From the NCBI GenBank assembly GCA_913063155.1, contig CAJXYU010000007.1, positions 124,001 through 188,000 on the forward strand: 64,000 nt of DNA, given 5' to 3'. The stretch is from an uncultured Desulfovibrio sp. (GTDB lineage: Bacteria; Desulfobacterota; Desulfovibrionia; Desulfovibrionales; Desulfovibrionaceae). Made by a program: the position numbers and the translations under genes. Under the pieces are notes generated by a model that was not told the DNA's origin, searched no databases, and saw only the letters and a program-made list of their open reading frames with translations. Below, in pieces: positions 25,765-33,202 of this stretch. The first letter of the stretch is position 1, and each line of letters begins with the position of its first letter.

Positions 25765-26160
25765 CTAGACTACCGCCGTGGCCTCGATCTCGATCATGGC
25801 GTCCGGGTGGAACAGGAAGGTCACGCCGAGCAGGGTGGAAGCCGGGCGGCAGTTGTGCGTGGCAAGGATTTCCTTCAGCGCCGGCCCTGCCTCGCGGAAG
25901 GCGGCCATGTCCGTAATGTGGTAGGAGAGGCGGACCACATGGGAAAGCTGAGCGCCCGCTTCGGCCAGCACGGTTTCGAGGTTCCTGAAACATTGGCGGA
26001 TCTGCCCGGCCATGTCTCCGGCGTGAAGCATGTCGCCTTCCTTGTCCACCGAGACCTGCCCGGCGCAGTAGATGGTCTTTTGTGCGCCGACCACTTCGTT
26101 GCCCTGCACGAACCCGTATTGATCCTGCCATTTCCATGGATTGATGATTCGTCTGTCCAT
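25765..26160 (-). CDS. RidA-family protein
   Basis: A 131-residue member of the YjgF/YER057c/UK114 family, whose best-known activity is hydrolysis of reactive enamine/imine intermediates from PLP enzymes. The start at 26160 (MDRRIINPWKW) has AGGAG upstream. Typical elements are YCAGQVSVDKEG, RQCFRNLETVLAEAGA, HVVRLSYHITDM and the final strand MIEIEATAVV. The Arg of the family active site (usually in CxRxC or similar, about position 105) reads NCRPAST, so it is retained. Confidence 0.9.
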   Translation of the reverse strand: MDRRIINPWKWQDQYGFVQGNEVVGAQKTIYCAGQVSVDKEGDMLHAGDMAGQIRQCFRNLETVLAEAGAQLSHVVRLSYHITDMAAFREAGPALKEILATHNCRPASTLLGVTFLFHPDAMIEIEATAVV

Positions 26161-26289
26161 GTCCGCTCCTGTGTCCGAGGTGGTTGTGATCCAGTTGGAT
26201 GGAAATGTATCTTGATGGGGAATTCTTGTCCAAAAGTTCCAAAGTCCGGGCGACCTCTGGGCAAGACGGGCAAAAAAGAGTAAAATGCG

Positions 26290-26318
26290 TTGACAGCTGG
26301 GAGGGATGCCGTTATAAG
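26290..26318 (+). promoter_or_regulatory. Strong sigma70-type promoter of the tRNA-Val/tRNA-Asp transcript
   Basis: TTGACA (26290-26295), 17-base spacer, TATAAG (26313-26318). The -10 ends 13 bases before the tRNA-Val sequence. Confidence 0.85.
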
Positions 26319-26331
26319 CTCCCTTCACTTC

Positions 26332-26407
26332 GGGCGGTTAGCTCAGTTGGGAGAGCATCGGCCTTACAAGCCGAGGGTCACAGGTTCGAGCCCTGTACCG
26401 CCCACCA
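26332..26407 (+). tRNA. tRNA-Val (anticodon TAC)
   Basis: A 76-base cloverleaf: acceptor GGGCGGT pairs with ACCGCCC, D-arm AGCTCAGTTGGGAGAGC, anticodon loop CTTACAA giving TAC, T-arm CAGGTTCGAGCCCTG, and encoded CCA. Confidence 0.97.
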
Positions 26408-26414
26408 TAAACGC

Positions 26415-26491
<77 letters not shown>

Positions 26492-26500
26492 GAATAGAAC

Positions 26501-26541
26501 AAGGATCTTAATCGTTTAGGTTAAGATCCTTTTTCTTTTTC
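26501..26541 (+). terminator. Terminator after tRNA-Asp
   Basis: AGGATCTTAA / TTAAGATCCT stem of 10 bp followed by TTTTCTTTTT, ten bases after the tRNA. It was brought in with the island. Confidence 0.9.
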
Positions 26542-26567
26542 CTGGTCCGAAAAACACCGGACACATC

Positions 26568-26580
26568 CATCGGACACATT
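26568..26580 (+). repeat. Left copy of 13-bp subterminal inverted repeat
   Basis: CATCGGACACATT, the exact reverse complement of 32991-33003 at the other end of the island. A partial tandem copy (CGGACACAT) precedes it at about 26558. Possibly integrase arm sites. Confidence 0.55.
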
Positions 26581-26688
26581 TCTATTTTTAGGTAGTAATC
26601 GCGCAGGGTTGGAATGCCCGTTTTTGTTGCGGCTTCCGGCTGGATGTGATTATCCTGTTGGATTTGCTTGGGAAGTGGGATGGGTCAG

Positions 26689-27468
26689 CTAAAACATCTC
26701 ATCGACAGTGAAATTCTTAACCAAAAAGATTTTTAGGCTTTTTAAGGTGTCCTCAATCACAACTATATGAGTCTCTAAAAAGTCCTTAAGGTCTAATGCC
26801 AATTGGATGTCCCAGCCTTCGTAATCTTTTCTGATGAATAAGCTATTGATGTGGTCACCATCAGCATAATAGATTTGTCCCCATCTTACCATTTCAGCAA
26901 TAGGGTCATCAGTATTGATAGGGATGTCTTTGAGCTTTTCTCTGGCTTCCATGTTGATCATTGAGGTTGGCCAGTCAGGGTATTCAGCTCCGTTTTGAAT
27001 CTTGTGTAAGATTTGTTGCGACAGTTCTTCATTAGGAATCTTTAGGGAAATCCTGCTTATTTGATTTCTGTCATAAGAAATGTCCAGCATTTCTGGAAAT
27101 TTGTATATGATTGAGCCTTTAATCGCGATGATCCAGTTAAGATCAGCAAGCAGTTTTTCATCATAGATTTCAAGTGATTCTCCGAGGCTAGATACGCTTG
27201 ATATAAGTCGAGTCGAGCAGGAGTCTATCGCTCGACTTTGGATTCCAATTTCTTGATAAATCCACAATGGATCAGATTCGGCTTCTGACTGGCAGGATGC
27301 TTCGTATAGCTTTTGAGAGACATCAAGCAGTGAGTCGAGGATGCTGTATAACTCTTTGAAGAGTTTGGCTGTCTTTCTGCGAGTGCTTTGCCTAGAAATT
27401 TTGTCCGCGACAACGGCTGGCAGAATAAGTTCTACAGCCTTTGCAATCAAGCTTGCGCCGGTTGACAT
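26689..27468 (-). CDS. Unknown helical protein, third gene of the island operon
   Basis: A 259-residue protein I do not recognise. The N-terminal ~30 residues are hydrophobic with a Gly/Ala pattern (GASLIAKAVELILPAVVADKIS), possibly a membrane-associating helix. The middle (residues 35-120) is predicted helical with a KLFKELYSILDSLLDVSQKLYEAS amphipathic repeat. The C-terminus is mixed and ends in VKNFTVDEMF. No catalytic motif is evident. It begins 12 bases after the stop of the deoxyribosyltransferase/TIR-like gene, and the three genes from 29289 to 26689 form one operon. By analogy with defence operons it could be a membrane effector, but nothing in the sequence proves this. Confidence 0.75.
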   Translation of the reverse strand: MSTGASLIAKAVELILPAVVADKISRQSTRRKTAKLFKELYSILDSLLDVSQKLYEASCQSEAESDPLWIYQEIGIQSRAIDSCSTRLISSVSSLGESLEIYDEKLLADLNWIIAIKGSIIYKFPEMLDISYDRNQISRISLKIPNEELSQQILHKIQNGAEYPDWPTSMINMEAREKLKDIPINTDDPIAEMVRWGQIYYADGDHINSLFIRKDYEGWDIQLALDLKDFLETHIVVIEDTLKSLKIFLVKNFTVDEMF

Positions 27469-27480
27469 GTTGGAACTTCT

Positions 27481-28239
27481 CTATGAGCGGTTTTTGTTGA
27501 GGTAGTCGATTCGTTTCACCAACTCATTCCTTAGCGTATTCAGCCCCTCGTTGTTGTTGAGGTACATAACGTACCGATGATGCTGGAGATCAAATGGGAT
27601 GTCGTCTTTGCTTTGAGTGATAGGGATAACATGCTTCCCTAAAGTATGAGCTATTCCAGCTTCATAGAATACATTTGGGTTCTTACCTGTGAAATCACAG
27701 ACCACGATATGTGATTGATAGATCAGACTAAATACATCTTGAATCAAGACGGAATGTTGCCATATATCGCCGGCGCGTTTGCAGATCAGGAAGTTTGCTT
27801 CAACTGAACTTTTAATTGCTTGATAGACTCCAGAGAAGGCTGGGCTAAAAGGCATCATAACCGATACTAGGTTAGGATTTGGATCATCGCTTGGGACTTC
27901 AAATACTGAGGGGTTGAAAACTATTTTCGGAGTGTTTGTTTTGATACTAGAAACATTCGTTCCGCTTTCACCTGAACCTGTAGTGATATAGTTCTCAATG
28001 AATTCTAGATTCCCAATATCTCTTTCAACAATGGAAATAAGCACATCTAGTACGCAGCCAGAATAATCTGGATCACCCCAATGTAAGCTTCGAAGAAGCC
28101 TTGGGTGGTTCTGGATAATGTCAGAGCAGTTTGTCAGAATCCCAAGCTCAAGCCAGTTTTCATCTGTGAATTCATTTACGGCATAATCCTTTAAAGGGAG
28201 TATTTTCTTTCTGTCGTCGGCGTTTACGTACATTGTCAT
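27481..28239 (-). CDS. Nucleoside deoxyribosyltransferase/TIR-like protein with N-terminal helical domain
   Basis: A 252-residue protein in two parts. Residues about 20-90 form a small helical domain (TDENWLELGILTNCSDIIQNHPRLLRSLHWGDPDYSGCVLDVL), a type I have seen N-terminal to effector domains. Residues 120-250 form a Rossmann-like domain beginning LVSVMMPFSPAFSGVYQAIK and containing CDFTGKNPNVFYEAGIAHTLGKHVIPIT. That pattern, with a Glu in FYEAGIAH, matches nucleoside 2-deoxyribosyltransferase-like and related TIR-like domains that bind or cleave nucleotides, including NAD. Substrate is unknown. It directly abuts the stop codon of the upstream gene. Confidence 0.75.
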   Translation of the reverse strand: MTMYVNADDRKKILPLKDYAVNEFTDENWLELGILTNCSDIIQNHPRLLRSLHWGDPDYSGCVLDVLISIVERDIGNLEFIENYITTGSGESGTNVSSIKTNTPKIVFNPSVFEVPSDDPNPNLVSVMMPFSPAFSGVYQAIKSSVEANFLICKRAGDIWQHSVLIQDVFSLIYQSHIVVCDFTGKNPNVFYEAGIAHTLGKHVIPITQSKDDIPFDLQHHRYVMYLNNNEGLNTLRNELVKRIDYLNKNRS

Positions 28240-29289
28240 TTATTTACCTGTGTCTAGAAAAGAGAGGAGGTCTCCCTCTCTTTGTACTTTTTCAATAATC
28301 GGTTTAACGCTGAGCTTAGCGAGTTCCGCTTCAGTTAGAGGTGGAGAGATTGTGACTCCCTTGAACTTCAACACTCGTTTAACTCTCCATTGGGGTTGTT
28401 CGGAATCATCTTTGATCATTTGAACTTCGATGAGGTCATCAACTGCTGGCTTGAGGTTGTTGACGATTGCGTGTTGTCTGAATTTTTGGTCATCAATTTC
28501 AAAGGTTCTTTCTGCGTGGGTCTTCTTGTCACCCAAGAGGTATCCAGTCCATCCTCGCCTACTGGTGAGTTTTATGCTGACAGGGGAAATTACCTTTATT
28601 TCACCTTGATAGAAGCCTGTTTCAACCTCGATATCCTCTTCATTTTGGGAGTCGTAAATGTACTCAGGGAAGGTAGAACGGTCGATTATTCGATTTCCAT
28701 CCAATGATATCCTAGAAATAGTTTCATCTTCTTCAATAGCTTTGAATATTTTGTTTTTGCCATTTTGAAGTCTTCGCCTTTGGCGTTTGTATTCTATGTC
28801 CGAGGATAGCGGCTCTTTCGGTGCTTTTTGGTCTAAGTACAAACTAATAAGAGTCGATAGGCAGTGTGTATGTGTAACGGTTTTGACCCCTTTCGCTGTC
28901 TGCTGCCCTAAGATGCTAAACAGTTCTGCAATGTCTCTTCCAACTAGTTCTTTGCAAAATGAGTTCAAAAAACTAGGTGCACCGATGCCTACGATAGTGC
29001 TGCATATTGCGCCTGCGATGATCACAAAGTTGGCTTCGAAGCAACCATCCTTTGGTGGACGTAGGTATACTTCGGCACGATTCCCCTCTGGCAGAAGTCC
29101 GTCAAAAACTACATCAGAAATGTCTTGAATTCCGTTAGCAACCTCAGAGAGAGTCCTCGCTGAGATCATGTTGTTTGGAACGTCAAAATGTAATTCTATA
29201 TGATCCTGCAGGTACGCTTCTAGAGGGTTGTCTCGTAGCTTGCTTAGAATGGCTTCAAGGGACTTGTTTGGGCTTTGAGGATGTTTCAT
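28240..29289 (-). CDS. Unknown protein, first gene of the three-gene island operon
   Basis: A 349-residue protein without a family I can name. The start has AAGGA upstream. A hydrophobic stretch FVIIAGAICSTIVGIGAPSFLNSF (about 88-112) may be a membrane segment. The C-terminal half (about 200-345) is beta-rich with GEIKVISPVSIKLTSRRGWTGYLLG and EVQMIKDDSEQPQWRVKRVLKF, which could be a small beta-barrel, ligand-binding part. It is followed without a gap by the deoxyribosyltransferase/TIR-like gene, suggesting that the products act together, for example as regulator or sensor and effector. Confidence 0.75.
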   Translation of the reverse strand: MKHPQSPNKSLEAILSKLRDNPLEAYLQDHIELHFDVPNNMISARTLSEVANGIQDISDVVFDGLLPEGNRAEVYLRPPKDGCFEANFVIIAGAICSTIVGIGAPSFLNSFCKELVGRDIAELFSILGQQTAKGVKTVTHTHCLSTLISLYLDQKAPKEPLSSDIEYKRQRRRLQNGKNKIFKAIEEDETISRISLDGNRIIDRSTFPEYIYDSQNEEDIEVETGFYQGEIKVISPVSIKLTSRRGWTGYLLGDKKTHAERTFEIDDQKFRQHAIVNNLKPAVDDLIEVQMIKDDSEQPQWRVKRVLKFKGVTISPPLTEAELAKLSVKPIIEKVQREGDLLSFLDTGK

Positions 29290-29352
29290 TAGTGTCCTTT
29301 GATATTTAATTCGTTATCAACGTACTCCTCCGCTTATAAAATGCCAAGGGCT

Positions 29353-29394
29353 CAAAAAAAAGAAAGGGTTGGAACTTGTGGTCCAGCCCTTTCT
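29353..29394 (-). terminator. Terminator after the DUF3644 gene
   Basis: On the minus strand AGAAAGGGCTGGA / TCCAACCCTTTCT forms a 13-bp stem with one G-T pair, followed by TTTTTTTGAG. It separates the two island operons. Confidence 0.88.
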
Positions 29395-29406
29395 TCGAAT
29401 TGGTTG

Positions 29407-30390
29407 TTATTCATATCGTGCTTTGTGCTTCTGACAATGCTCCCGCACTAAGCGCACCCAATGTTCGTACCAATGCCAGTGTTTACCTGCTACCATTACG
29501 CCGAATCCTTTTTTGGGATTTTGTGCATCGTGTTTTCGCCAAAGCTGAGTATGGTTGTACATGTTGAATTTGGTGAAACCTTCCCGATTCATCATCTCGA
29601 CTATTTGGCTCGGAAGGTACTTTGCTTTTTCAGCTTCTTTGATGATGGTGTAGTCTTTGTTGATTTTGCTCGCCAACGGATCATCGGCTTTGACAAATTC
29701 AATCACTCGGTCTGCTTGGTTCTTCCGATTGGCTGCTTTAGGTACAAAAAGAATACGATATGCATACTGCTGACTGGCATATTCTTCATCGGTCAGGCCC
29801 TCATCGAAGTTCAGAACATATGTTTTGAGGCTTTTGGGCAGGTCCTCATATTCTTCGAGTAGTTCCTTTTGCTCGTCATCAATAGTCGAAAATTGCAAGC
29901 TGAATGATAGATGCTTGTCTATACCATGTTTTTCGCCAAATAGAGATTTGATGTATCCATTGTAGTTGAGACAACATGCTTGAAACCGAGCACTGAGGAC
30001 ATCGTCGATTCTTGATGTCATCTGGTGTTCAATCTCATGTCGTAAGCCAATCAAGAACCTAAGATTGTTGGCGGTGTCTTTGTCGATTGGGGAGTCCTTG
30101 TCATTCAGGCAACGTTCAAGCTCCCAATATTTATATGCACCATGCTTTGTCCTGTCGTACCGCTTTCTGTTTCCGTTTTGAGTGTAGTATTTATAAGTGG
30201 TTTTTTGAGATCGGTAGTAAGCATGAAGCAGGTACGTCCACGAAATGATCATCAAGACGACATAGCTTTCAGCCTTAAATGTTATTCCTGGGTTGTTAAA
30301 TATTTGAACCGCTGCAAGGGCAGCCTCGCGTGACTTCTTGATGAGTTCGTCTTTGATCGATCCCCATTTGCGTATCCGTTTCCCGGCCAT
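29407..30390 (-). CDS. DUF3644 protein with HEPN-like RxxxxH motif
   Basis: A 327-residue protein matching the DUF3644 pattern: SREAALAAVQIFNNPGITFKAESYVVLMIISWTYLLHAYY at the N-terminus, then YKYWELERCLND and NNLRFLIGLRHEIEHQM. The RHEIEH segment (about residues 116-121) fits the R-x4-H signature of HEPN ribonucleases, so RNA cleavage is a reasonable inference. The C-terminal part (about 230-327) carries a basic, aromatic-rich region (HWHWYEHWVRLVREHCQKH). The ATG at 30390 has GAGGAG at 8 bases, and lies 2 bases after the dprA-like stop. It is the last gene of the PRTase-DprA-DUF3644 operon. Confidence 0.85.
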   Translation of the reverse strand: MAGKRIRKWGSIKDELIKKSREAALAAVQIFNNPGITFKAESYVVLMIISWTYLLHAYYRSQKTTYKYYTQNGNRKRYDRTKHGAYKYWELERCLNDKDSPIDKDTANNLRFLIGLRHEIEHQMTSRIDDVLSARFQACCLNYNGYIKSLFGEKHGIDKHLSFSLQFSTIDDEQKELLEEYEDLPKSLKTYVLNFDEGLTDEEYASQQYAYRILFVPKAANRKNQADRVIEFVKADDPLASKINKDYTIIKEAEKAKYLPSQIVEMMNREGFTKFNMYNHTQLWRKHDAQNPKKGFGVMVAGKHWHWYEHWVRLVREHCQKHKARYE

Positions 30391-30392
30391 CG

Positions 30393-31154
30393 TCAACGCT
30401 CCTCACTAGAGCTAAGGTCCAATTTTCCTTCGGTGATCACTCTATGCTTCTGGGAACGATGTTGCTCCATTGCATTGAAAATAGGGACCATGTTTGCTCG
30501 CCCGGTGCTTTCGCTTTTATTAAGCTTCAGTCCACCAAGCTCAATTAAGGTCTTCCCTTCAAGAGAAATGTTCATGTCGGCATGGTTCACTACAAAGAGA
30601 GGAATACGCATTTTTAGTGAGTCTTTACCTGCTGCGATGGTGCCACCTTTTTCCCCCGCTTCGATCACAATCATTGCGGACACCAAAGAAAGGATAGTTC
30701 TATTTCTCTTCATGGCGTTCCAGGTTTGCCAGTTGGCATCCGGCGGAAATTCGCTAATAATAAGAGTTCGTTTCCAATCCCAAACTTCTTTTAACTCTTT
30801 CACTATTCTGTACTTGTTGATCCCCTCTGGAAGAACAAGAACTGTCTTGCCGCCTGCTTTAAGCGCGGCTTTATGGACCATTCTATCAACACCTCTTGCA
30901 TTGCCGGAAAGGACAACTTTATCGTTTTCAACTGCTTGTTCAGCACAGTCTTTTGCTATCGAAAGTCCTTTTTCGGATACATTCCTTGAGCCACAGAAAC
31001 CTAAAGAGTCTTCTTCCAACAGGTCTAAGTTGCCAATGACATAGAGTGTTTTAGGAGCTTTTTCTCCTAATCGGAGTTGAAGCCTTTTGGGGTAGTTTGA
31101 CGAGTCGATACTGATGGTCTCAGTTTGGGGGATGTTGTCGAATTCGGTTGTCAT
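30393..31154 (-). CDS. DprA/SMF-family Rossmann protein
   Basis: A 253-residue protein with the SMF/DprA core: GFCGSRNVSEKG (phosphate-binding loop), VLSGNARGVDRMVHKAAL, LIISEFPPDANW, and MKRNRTILSLVSAMIVIEAGEKGGTIAAG. Chromosomal DprA (about 300-400 residues, loading RecA on single-stranded DNA during transformation) normally has a SAM and a DML1 domain. Here the sequence begins almost directly with the Rossmann core, and ends with a short unrelated tail, so it is a stand-alone SLOG-type nucleotide- or DNA-binding protein. It sits 12 bases after the PRTase gene and 2 bases before the DUF3644 gene, implying a dedicated function with them rather than natural competence. Confidence 0.85.
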   Translation of the reverse strand: MTTEFDNIPQTETISIDSSNYPKRLQLRLGEKAPKTLYVIGNLDLLEEDSLGFCGSRNVSEKGLSIAKDCAEQAVENDKVVLSGNARGVDRMVHKAALKAGGKTVLVLPEGINKYRIVKELKEVWDWKRTLIISEFPPDANWQTWNAMKRNRTILSLVSAMIVIEAGEKGGTIAAGKDSLKMRIPLFVVNHADMNISLEGKTLIELGGLKLNKSESTGRANMVPIFNAMEQHRSQKHRVITEGKLDLSSSEER

Positions 31155-31166
31155 AAAATCCCTATA

Positions 31167-31730
31167 CTATTTTTTCTCAGTGTTATCATCATCCCGTCGC
31201 GACTTAACTATTGCTACGCCAAGAACGTGAGCTGCTCCAGCCTGCTGCAAATCCATGGCTGTATAATGCATTGTTGATCCCGATTGATATAAGTCATCAA
31301 GCAAAATGACGACTTTCCCCGCTAAATCTTTTTCTGGGTCCTCAACGGTCAGTTCAGAGCCTGCTAGGGTTGCCCACTTGTCTTCAACGGTTTCATCTTG
31401 AAGTGATTTGTCTTTGTTAACAAACTTAAGCTTCTCAGTGAAATCGCTAATACCAAGTGCTTCTGCGACCCCTTTGCCTATTATTTGGGGGAGACATGTT
31501 TCTTTCCCGGTGCTTGGGGGGATGCACGCGATTCCATCGGCGTGTTTATAAAATGGAAGTTCTTGAATAGTCTCGACGATTTTATCGGTTAGGTATTTGA
31601 TCGAATCTTGGTCATTGTTTTCTTTTGCCTCATGCTCATGCTTGCCTGTTTCTGTATAATCGTCAGAACCAGATACGAAGTTCATGTCCAAGGCTATCAT
31701 GCAAGGCAATAGGGAGCGGATAAAAACCAT
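31167..31730 (-). CDS. Phosphoribosyltransferase-like protein, 5' end probably lost
   Basis: The 187 residues from the first ATG contain a type I PRTase fold with the PRPP loop VVILLDDLYQSGSTM (about residues 138-152). Upstream of that ATG the frame stays open and reads as believable protein (ARLEPDKREALESFVEKF) back to about 31795, where IS-derived sequence begins. The true N-terminus therefore seems cut off by the IS. PRTases in conflict systems are thought to make or break nucleotide-like signals; the substrate here is unknown. It is the first gene of the operon with the DprA-like and DUF3644 genes, so the operon's own promoter may also have been lost. Confidence 0.72.
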   Translation of the reverse strand: MVFIRSLLPCMIALDMNFVSGSDDYTETGKHEHEAKENNDQDSIKYLTDKIVETIQELPFYKHADGIACIPPSTGKETCLPQIIGKGVAEALGISDFTEKLKFVNKDKSLQDETVEDKWATLAGSELTVEDPEKDLAGKVVILLDDLYQSGSTMHYTAMDLQQAGAAHVLGVAIVKSRRDDDNTEKK

Positions 31731-31853
31731 TTGATTGAACTTTTCAACAAAGGATTCCAGTGCCTCTCGTTTGTCAGGCTCTAGGCGTGCCCAGAAGTGG
31801 GTCCACTTTGTTGGACCACTGAGCAGCGTTTTTAAGGTGGACAGTTTTATGGG

Positions 31854-31969
31854 CTACGCTGCTTGGCGGGGCCAAGCCAGAGGGGGTACCCCCTCTGGCT
31901 TGGGTCTCGCTTGATATATCTCCATCGGCTTCCTGCCGTCAAAGGTCTTGTGAGGATCGAAGTCCTCAG
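31854..31969 (-). pseudogene. C-terminal fragment of an IS3-type transposase
   Basis: The minus frame ending in a stop at 31854 encodes DPHKTFDGRKPMEIYQARPK and onwards to AWPRQAA. The HKTFDGRKPMEIY segment matches the C-terminal xPHxxLxxxTPxExY motif of DDE transposases of the IS3/IS481 kind. The catalytic domain upstream is missing. The sequence between 31795 and 31853 (CTGTCCACCTTAAAAACGCT and following) looks like an IS terminal region. Confidence 0.6.
31872..31903. repeat. Perfect 32-bp palindrome in the IS remnant
   Basis: CCAAGCCAGAGGGGGT is followed directly by its exact reverse complement. It lies inside the transposase C-terminal codons (KPEGVPPLAW) and would form a 16-bp loop-less hairpin in either strand. 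Confidence 0.85.
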
Positions 31970-32196
31970 TCATTTCCTCGGAATCCGGATTCTGACGAGT
32001 GTTGCTAGATTGCTTGTAATGTCCTCGTAAAACAGGTTCATTGCAAAGTAGAGACTTCTGGCCCAAACTGCGCCCAGGGTCTTGTTGCTCCTCAATTCAA
32101 TTTGTACGGAATGATATATAATATCATCAAAAAAAGTTTCTCCGTTTGATAGTATGGTTTGAGCGAAAAGGGGCAACAAATGCATTTTAAAAAAAT
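31970..32196. other. AT-rich stretch between IS remnant and solute-binding-protein gene
   Basis: No supported gene. A ribosome-binding site (AAGGGG at 32168-32173) precedes an ATG at 32180, whose frame (MHFKKIWNRLRY) stops at 32218 and overlaps the next gene's start in another frame. See the entry for 32197. Confidence 0.4.
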
Positions 32197-32931
32197 ATGG
32201 AATCGTTTAAGGTATTAATATTCATTATATTGTTTTGTGTTGCAGGGACAGCGAAAGCTCAGGAATTTACGATTTATGTAGATAACTGGCCTCCATATAA
32301 TTTTGTAAAAGATGATGAGCTTGTTGGGATCAGCACGGAATTGATAGAAGCAGCCCTACAAAAGGCCAACATTCAATACAAACTTGTAAAGTATCCTTTT
32401 AAACGAGGCTTAATCACTGTGCGGAGCACTCCCTACACGATGCTCTATACTGTGGCGCGGATTCCGCAACGCGAAGATGAATTTGCATGGATCGGCCCGC
32501 TTCACCCCAGAAAAGTGTTTCTTTTCAAATTGAAGAATCGAACTGATATTCAAATTGATAACTTAGAAGATATTAAAAAGTACCGTACAGGAGTCCTTTC
32601 AGGGGGGTCCGTTGAACAATTCTTCATCAACAACAAGCTCTCCGAGTATTATCATTTAGTCAATTACTCTGGGCAATTATTGAAAATGTTACTTATGGGG
32701 CGACTCGATCTTATCCCTGGTGATCCTTTGGATTTGGCCTACCAAATGAAGAGGCTGGGGTCCAACTATTCGCAGCTTGAAGTTGCCTATTTTATCTCTG
32801 ACGAAGGCGGTTATTACATGGTGGCAAACAAAGAGACTCCTGTTGAGATTCTCGTAAAGATCCAGGAATCCTTGGAGGAGGTCATTGGAACAGGCCTCAG
32901 AGAGCGAGTCATAGAGAGATATGTGCAGTAG
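32197..32931 (+). CDS. Family 3 solute-binding protein (periplasmic)
   Basis: A 244-residue protein with a Sec signal (MESFKVLIFIILFCVAGTAKA) and an amino-acid-binding-type fold (YVDNWPPYNFVKDDELVGISTELIEAALQKA). The family binds small ligands for ABC importers or acts as a sensor domain; no permease or ATPase is nearby. The better ribosome-binding site belongs to an ATG at 32180 in another frame, and a run of seven A lies between the two, so an old frameshift near the start is possible. Base composition is AT-rich like the rest of the island and unlike the similar gene at 34254. Confidence 0.75.
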   Translation: MESFKVLIFIILFCVAGTAKAQEFTIYVDNWPPYNFVKDDELVGISTELIEAALQKANIQYKLVKYPFKRGLITVRSTPYTMLYTVARIPQREDEFAWIGPLHPRKVFLFKLKNRTDIQIDNLEDIKKYRTGVLSGGSVEQFFINNKLSEYYHLVNYSGQLLKMLLMGRLDLIPGDPLDLAYQMKRLGSNYSQLEVAYFISDEGGYYMVANKETPVEILVKIQESLEEVIGTGLRERVIERYVQ

Positions 32932-32990
32932 GTTGGTTGAAGGAAATCCAGTAAACGGGCTGAGAATCGGATACATTTTTCGATGAAAAT

Positions 32991-33003
32991 AATGTGTCCG
33001 ATG
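32991..33003 (+). repeat. Right copy of 13-bp subterminal inverted repeat
   Basis: AATGTGTCCGATG, exact reverse complement of 26568-26580, about 110 bases inside the right att site. Confidence 0.55.
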
Positions 33004-33056
33004 AGCGGTCTAAGGATTTGAAGTGCTTGATTTTTTTTGCAGCAGGTGTCCTTTCG

Positions 33057-33134
33057 CGCCGGAGGCCGAGGGCTGATCATGCCACGTCCAAATCCGCTGT
33101 CCTGCGGATTTGTCGAGTCCCTTCGGCTCCGCCA
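33057..33134 (+). repeat. tRNA-Asp-derived repeat with hairpin insertion, copy 1 (attR)
   Basis: Bases 33057-33072 equal tRNA-Asp 26453-26468, and 33113-33134 equal 26470-26491. Between them, inside the T-arm, are 40 foreign bases containing the perfect stem CAAATCCGC / GCGGATTTG with a TGTCCT loop (33089-33112). A strong terminator follows at once, as after a genuine tRNA. A diverged second copy lies at 33926-34000. Confidence 0.75.
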
Positions 33135-33143
33135 CCGAGAGAA

Positions 33144-33180
33144 AAAGGGTATCAATCTTCGATTGATACCCTTTGTTTAT
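33144..33180 (+). terminator. Terminator, probably the displaced original tRNA-Asp terminator
   Basis: AAAGGGTATCAATC / GATTGATACCCTTT, a perfect 14-bp stem with a 3-base loop followed by GTTTATTC, ten bases after the attR copy of the tRNA 3' end. Confidence 0.88.
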
Positions 33181-33202
33181 TCTTCACACCATCAACGACG
33201 AG

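Larger units (their letters stand above)
26492..33134. mobile_element. Genomic island integrated at tRNA-Asp, probable defence island
   Basis: About 6.6 kb bounded by direct 22-bp copies of the tRNA-Asp 3' end and visibly AT-richer than the flanks. It has a 13-bp inverted repeat near each end (26568-26580 and 32991-33003). It carries two compact minus-strand operons of unfamiliar genes, an IS remnant and a solute-binding-protein gene. No integrase or excisionase frame is present, so the element is either decayed or mobilised in trans. The original tRNA terminator appears to have been displaced to 33144. Confidence 0.8.

Noticed and set aside
30393-31154. Housekeeping dprA for natural competence
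   Set aside because: It lacks the accessory domains, is AT-rich, lies inside a tRNA island and is tightly coupled to PRTase and DUF3644 genes.
26492-33134. Integrase gene in the island
   Set aside because: No tyrosine or serine recombinase motif in any frame; the only recombinase-like trace is the IS transposase fragment.
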